Assembly: GCA_013331965.1 (NCBI GenBank)
Contig: DUFL01000050.1
Span: 5,683 to 12,497, forward strand
Length of the DNA stretch: 6,815 nucleotides
Direction: 5' to 3'
From: Candidatus Woesearchaeota archaeon
GTDB lineage: Archaea; Nanobdellota; Nanobdellia; Woesearchaeales; UBA10107
Part shown: positions 4,748 through 6,815 of the stretch, in pieces
Numbering within the stretch: position 1 is the first letter of the stretch
How the letters are laid out: the number at the start of each line of letters is the position of its first letter
The notes under the pieces: generated by a model
Database searches by the model: none
Told to the model about the DNA's origin: nothing
Seen by the model: only the letters and a program-made list of their open reading frames with translations
Made by a program: the position numbers and the translations under genes

Positions 4748-5139
4748 TTGGAGTAGACAGCAGCATAATCATAGATATATTGAGAAATAATCAAATTGCT
4801 GTAAAAAAATTAAGTAATTTGCCTTCTGATGAATTATGTACGAGTGAAGCAGTTGTTTACGAAGTGATGTTTGGTATATTTGCTTTTAATTATATGGAGG
4901 AAAGACTAAAGCAATTCAAGGCCTTACTGGATTCTTTTGCATATGTTTTTCCAATAGATAGGAAATCTTCACTAAAATCAGCAGAAATAAATGGAAAACT
5001 GTCAGCTTCCGGAAAAATGATCGGACACACCGACGCTTTGATTGCAGGAAGTTTGATGGCAAATGGGTGCAAAATGTTTGTAACAAGGAATGCTAAAGAT
5101 TTCAAGAACATAGCTGAGTTTGAGGTTATTTCCTGTTGA
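4744..5139 (+). CDS. vapC: VapC toxin, PIN-domain ribonuclease
   Basis: This is a Mg2+-dependent endoribonuclease of the PIN fold, predicted to cut RNA (often tRNA or rRNA in this family) when not held by VapB; the target cannot be read from sequence. The 131-residue product carries the four acidic residues: Asp5 (IGVDSSIIID), Glu40 (EAVVYEVMFG), Asp97 (GHTDALIAGS) and Asp119 (VTRNAKDF). The length and spacing match active VapC proteins, with no sign of decay. It starts within the vapB stop (ATGA overlap), with GAGG at 4732-4735. This is a standard type II toxin-antitoxin pair lying back to back with the ribosomal operon. Confidence 0.93.
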   Translation: MIGVDSSIIIDILRNNQIAVKKLSNLPSDELCTSEAVVYEVMFGIFAFNYMEERLKQFKALLDSFAYVFPIDRKSSLKSAEINGKLSASGKMIGHTDALIAGSLMANGCKMFVTRNAKDFKNIAEFEVISC

Positions 5140-5146
5140 AAATGCA

Positions 5147-5233
5147 ATGAATATTAATGAAGAATCAAAAAGAGATATTAAAAAAGCAAGAGCAGAAATA
5201 AAAGCAGGAAATTCTATACGCACGAGCAAATAA
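5147..5233 (+). pseudogene. Possible antitoxin-like remnant, 28 codons
   Basis: A short reading frame (MNINEESKRDIKKARAEIKA...) follows vapC. It is Lys/Glu-rich and helical in character, resembling the C-terminal arm of small archaeal antitoxins. If one A were added to the AAATAAAAAA run near 5228-5238, the frame would continue as SKIKKKLKIK to a TAA just before the next gene, a tail also typical of such antitoxins. No Shine-Dalgarno, TATA box or N-terminal DNA-binding part is seen. It may be a decayed fragment, a read error at a homopolymer, or chance. Confidence 0.3.
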
Positions 5234-5257
5234 AAAAGAAATTAAAGATTAAATAAT

Positions 5258-5776
5258 ATGGAAGAAGACAGAGAAATCCTGGAAGAATCAGAGCTTCAAA
5301 AGAAAGCAAAGAAGACTGCAAGGATAGTCGTAAGCTTATTCCTCATTTTAATTGTATTAAGCTTTCTTATCCCAAATGATGTCGTTCAAAGCCTGATTGA
5401 GCAAAAACAGATCAGAGGAAACAAGATAGAATCCGGAAAAATAACAGTTTTGTTTGAAAATGATGTTTATCAGGATTTAAAAGAAGTTTATCTGAAAAAT
5501 CAGTTAACGGAAATAAGTTTCTGTTTAAAGGGAAAAATAATTAACAGCATCTATTCAATTACTTCATTTTACAGGCCACAGACATATTTCGCGACTCCGG
5601 TAAGCGTGAGTTCGGCTAAATGCGATAAAGATACCATAATAACCATGCACACACATCCTTTCAATAATTGCTTATTATCCCAGCAGGATGTTCTTTCATA
5701 TTATTCTTATAAAGACGAAAGACTGATAACAATGGTAATGTGCTCGGCTGACAAATTTGCCTTGCTTAGTTCTTAA
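5258..5776 (+). CDS. Membrane-anchored JAMM/MPN-domain metallopeptidase-like protein
   Basis: The 172-residue protein has a charged N-terminus (1-21), one membrane helix (about 22-38, RIVVSLFLILIVLSFLI), then a JAB1/MPN-type domain. The full zinc motif is present: His131-x-His133, seven residues, Ser141-x-x-Asp144 (MHTHPFNNCLLSQQD), and a likely upstream catalytic Glu85 (LTEISFCLKG). MCSADKF near the end matches a strand common in such domains. JAMM proteins cleave isopeptide or peptide bonds, including those of ubiquitin-like modifiers; the substrate here is unknown. Many positive residues before the helix suggest an N-in topology, placing the catalytic domain outside, but this is inference. 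A weak AT-rich TATA-like run lies about 25 bases upstream; no Shine-Dalgarno. Its 3' end overlaps the convergent gene by 11 bases. Confidence 0.8.
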   Translation: MEEDREILEESELQKKAKKTARIVVSLFLILIVLSFLIPNDVVQSLIEQKQIRGNKIESGKITVLFENDVYQDLKEVYLKNQLTEISFCLKGKIINSIYSITSFYRPQTYFATPVSVSSAKCDKDTIITMHTHPFNNCLLSQQDVLSYYSYKDERLITMVMCSADKFALLSS

Positions 5777-6428
5777 TTCCTTTCTGTATTTCCTTAGTTT
5801 TAACTTCAGCAAATGCTTTCTTCAAAAATATCATCTCAGCATTCACAGAATCCCAAAGAAGAGAACCATTCAGAGAGCATTTCTCTCCCGTCACGAATAT
5901 AGTATCGGGCGGCAAAAAATAAGATGAGTAAAGATCATCTTTGATTGTTTCCTTGGTTATCGCTTCAGCATCGAACTTTCCTAATTTAACACGTCTTGCA
6001 ATCATTTTGCATGCATCGACAATCTCCTCCTGTCCGTCATAACCGATGCAGAAATTCACGAAATAACTGTCATAATCTTTTGTAGCATCAATCACATTCT
6101 TGATTGCATCGATAAGCCTCGAAGGCATATTATACCACTTCCCTAAAACAGAAATTTTTATCTTATTTTCATGAAGCAGTTCGTTTTTGCTGAATACGGA
6201 TAAAAATGAAGACAATTCATCTACCAACACAGAGTAATCATCAGGTTCCTGAACATTCACAGGCATGATGTAAAACGTAAATATCGGTATGTTCTTCCTG
6301 AGCTGAAGCTCAATCATCTCAGAAATATTGCTGAATGCTTTTCTGTAACCGTCATAGACCTTTTTCTTCTTTTTTAATGCCCATGCGGCAGAACCTCTGC
6401 ACAATACAGCAATATGCTTAGTTTTCAT
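5766..6428 (-). CDS. Cis-prenyltransferase (UppS/DHDDS-family) homologue lacking catalytic residues
   Basis: Active members elongate isoprenoid diphosphates to polyprenyl diphosphate, the lipid carrier for glycans. The 220-residue product follows the family end to end: HIAVLCRGSAAWALKKKKK at the site of HIAxxMDGNxRWA; an IVDACKMIARRVKLGKFD region matching the EIVDAVKKIAEEVKEG segment; TGEKCSLNGSLLWD at the site of RTGGExRxSNFxLWQ; and NAEMIF with the late Glu. The metal-binding Asp is Arg11, N-x-R is Ser-Ala-Ala, the two substrate arginines are Val179 and Ser185, and Glu-Lys replaces Gly-Glu at 182-183. As a lone enzyme it is probably inactive. It could be a non-catalytic partner, as NgBR/Nus1 is for eukaryotic DHDDS. 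The ATG at 6428 is about 25 bases from a TATA box, so probably leaderless. Confidence 0.78.
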   Translation of the reverse strand: MKTKHIAVLCRGSAAWALKKKKKVYDGYRKAFSNISEMIELQLRKNIPIFTFYIMPVNVQEPDDYSVLVDELSSFLSVFSKNELLHENKIKISVLGKWYNMPSRLIDAIKNVIDATKDYDSYFVNFCIGYDGQEEIVDACKMIARRVKLGKFDAEAITKETIKDDLYSSYFLPPDTIFVTGEKCSLNGSLLWDSVNAEMIFLKKAFAEVKTKEIQKGIKN

Positions 6429-6449
6429 GCAAATGGAAAGATGAGAATA

Positions 6450-6457
6450 TTTATAAA
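6450..6457. promoter_or_regulatory. Palindromic TATA box shared by two divergent leaderless genes
   Basis: TTTATAAA is its own reverse complement and is the only clear TATA box in the 51-base gap. Its centre is about 26.5 bases from the plus-strand ATG (6480) and 25.5 bases from the minus-strand ATG (6428). Either gene could therefore start transcription at its ATG from the same element. Confidence 0.65.
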
Positions 6458-6479
6458 CCTTTTTCAGCAGTAAAACAGC

Positions 6480-6815
6480 ATGATAAGCCTTGTTTTGACC
6501 GTTTTAGGCATTGTCGTTCTTTTGGCAGCTTCTTATACTGATTTTAAAAAAAGAGAAGTTCCGGACTGGATAAGCTATGGATTTGTTTTTGCGGCGCTTG
6601 GAACAAGATTGTTGTATTCAATTTACAGCAGACAGATAAATTTTTTTATTTTTGGATTGATAGGTTTCGCAGCGATGTTTTTGCTGGCTAATATATTATA
6701 TTATGCAAAACAATGGGGCGGGGGAGATGCAAAAATACTGATGGGGATGGGAGCAGTATTCGGACTGAACATCTTTAATCCATCATCGTATTTTGTTTTC
6801 GGGATATTTTTTGCA
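6480..6815 (+). CDS. Type IV prepilin peptidase (A24 aspartyl protease), C-terminus beyond window
   Basis: It cleaves the class III signal peptides of archaeal pilins and archaellins at the membrane. The 112 visible residues contain a first helix (2-19, ISLVLTVLGIVVLLAASY), the first catalytic Asp21 in DFKKREVPDW, hydrophobic stretches at about 32-48 and 54-75, and the second catalytic Asp83 in the GxGD motif (WGGGDAKILMGMGA). Both catalytic aspartates are present. Archaeal relatives are FlaK, PibD and EppA; which one this is cannot be told from the fragment. The start at 6480 lies about 26 bases after the shared TATA box and has no Shine-Dalgarno, so it is likely leaderless. The frame is open at the right edge. 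Confidence 0.88.
   Translation, partial: MISLVLTVLGIVVLLAASYTDFKKREVPDWISYGFVFAALGTRLLYSIYSRQINFFIFGLIGFAAMFLLANILYYAKQWGGGDAKILMGMGAVFGLNIFNPSSYFVFGIFFA

Noticed and set aside
4534..5229. Minus-strand open frames of 75-86 codons across vapBC
   Set aside because: They are antisense to genes with clear catalytic motifs and are not supported by any signal of their own.

Overview
The window reads as archaeal DNA. It has an L7Ae–S28e–L24e–Ndk gene string, an archaeal-type EF-2 (aEF-2), TATA-box promoters placed about 26 bases before start codons (leaderless genes), a VapB-family antitoxin with its VapC toxin, and an archaeal-style A24 prepilin peptidase. Compact spacing, AT-rich genes, enlarged ribosomal proteins and an enlarged Ndk, and divergent versions of conserved enzymes suggest a small-genome DPANN-type archaeon (for example a Woesearchaeota/Pacearchaeota relative). 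That placement is an inference; no 16S rRNA or other decisive marker is present.

Layout. (1) Bases 1-4338, minus strand, hold one operon read right to left: rpl7ae, rps28e, rpl24e, ndk and aEF-2 (fus/fusA), the last running off the left edge. The aEF-2 gene is interrupted by a 474-codon intein with an apparently intact LAGLIDADG homing-endonuclease domain, placed exactly in the GTP-binding P-loop (GK|T). (2) Bases 4339-4498 form a divergent promoter region: a TATA box for the ribosomal operon with a roughly 75-base leader, and a TATA box for a toxin-antitoxin pair, separated from its start codon by four perfect ACCCAT hexamers. (3) Bases 4499-5139, plus strand, are a vapBC pair, followed by a possible 28-codon antitoxin-like remnant. 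(4) Bases 5258-5776, plus strand, encode a membrane-anchored JAMM/MPN metallopeptidase-like protein. (5) Bases 5766-6428, minus strand, encode a cis-prenyltransferase (UppS) homologue that has lost its catalytic aspartate and key arginines. (6) From 6480 on, plus strand, lies the start of an A24 prepilin peptidase. It diverges from the UppS-like gene around one palindromic TATA box.

How they fit together: the minus-strand operon is translation machinery (large- and small-subunit proteins, nucleotide supply, translocase). The right half is accessory or envelope-related (toxin-antitoxin, membrane peptidase, polyprenyl-lipid-type protein, pilin processing).

The least expected signal is a small two-hairpin repeat present twice in the same orientation around rpl24e. 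One copy fills the S28e-L24e gap. The other lies inside the 3' end of rpl24e and encodes the tail of the protein. In the 28-base core all five differences between copies fall in a stem and keep it paired, which points to selection on, or templating of, a folded structure. No stretch longer than 300 bases lacks a gene; the longest gap is the promoter region at 4339-4498.
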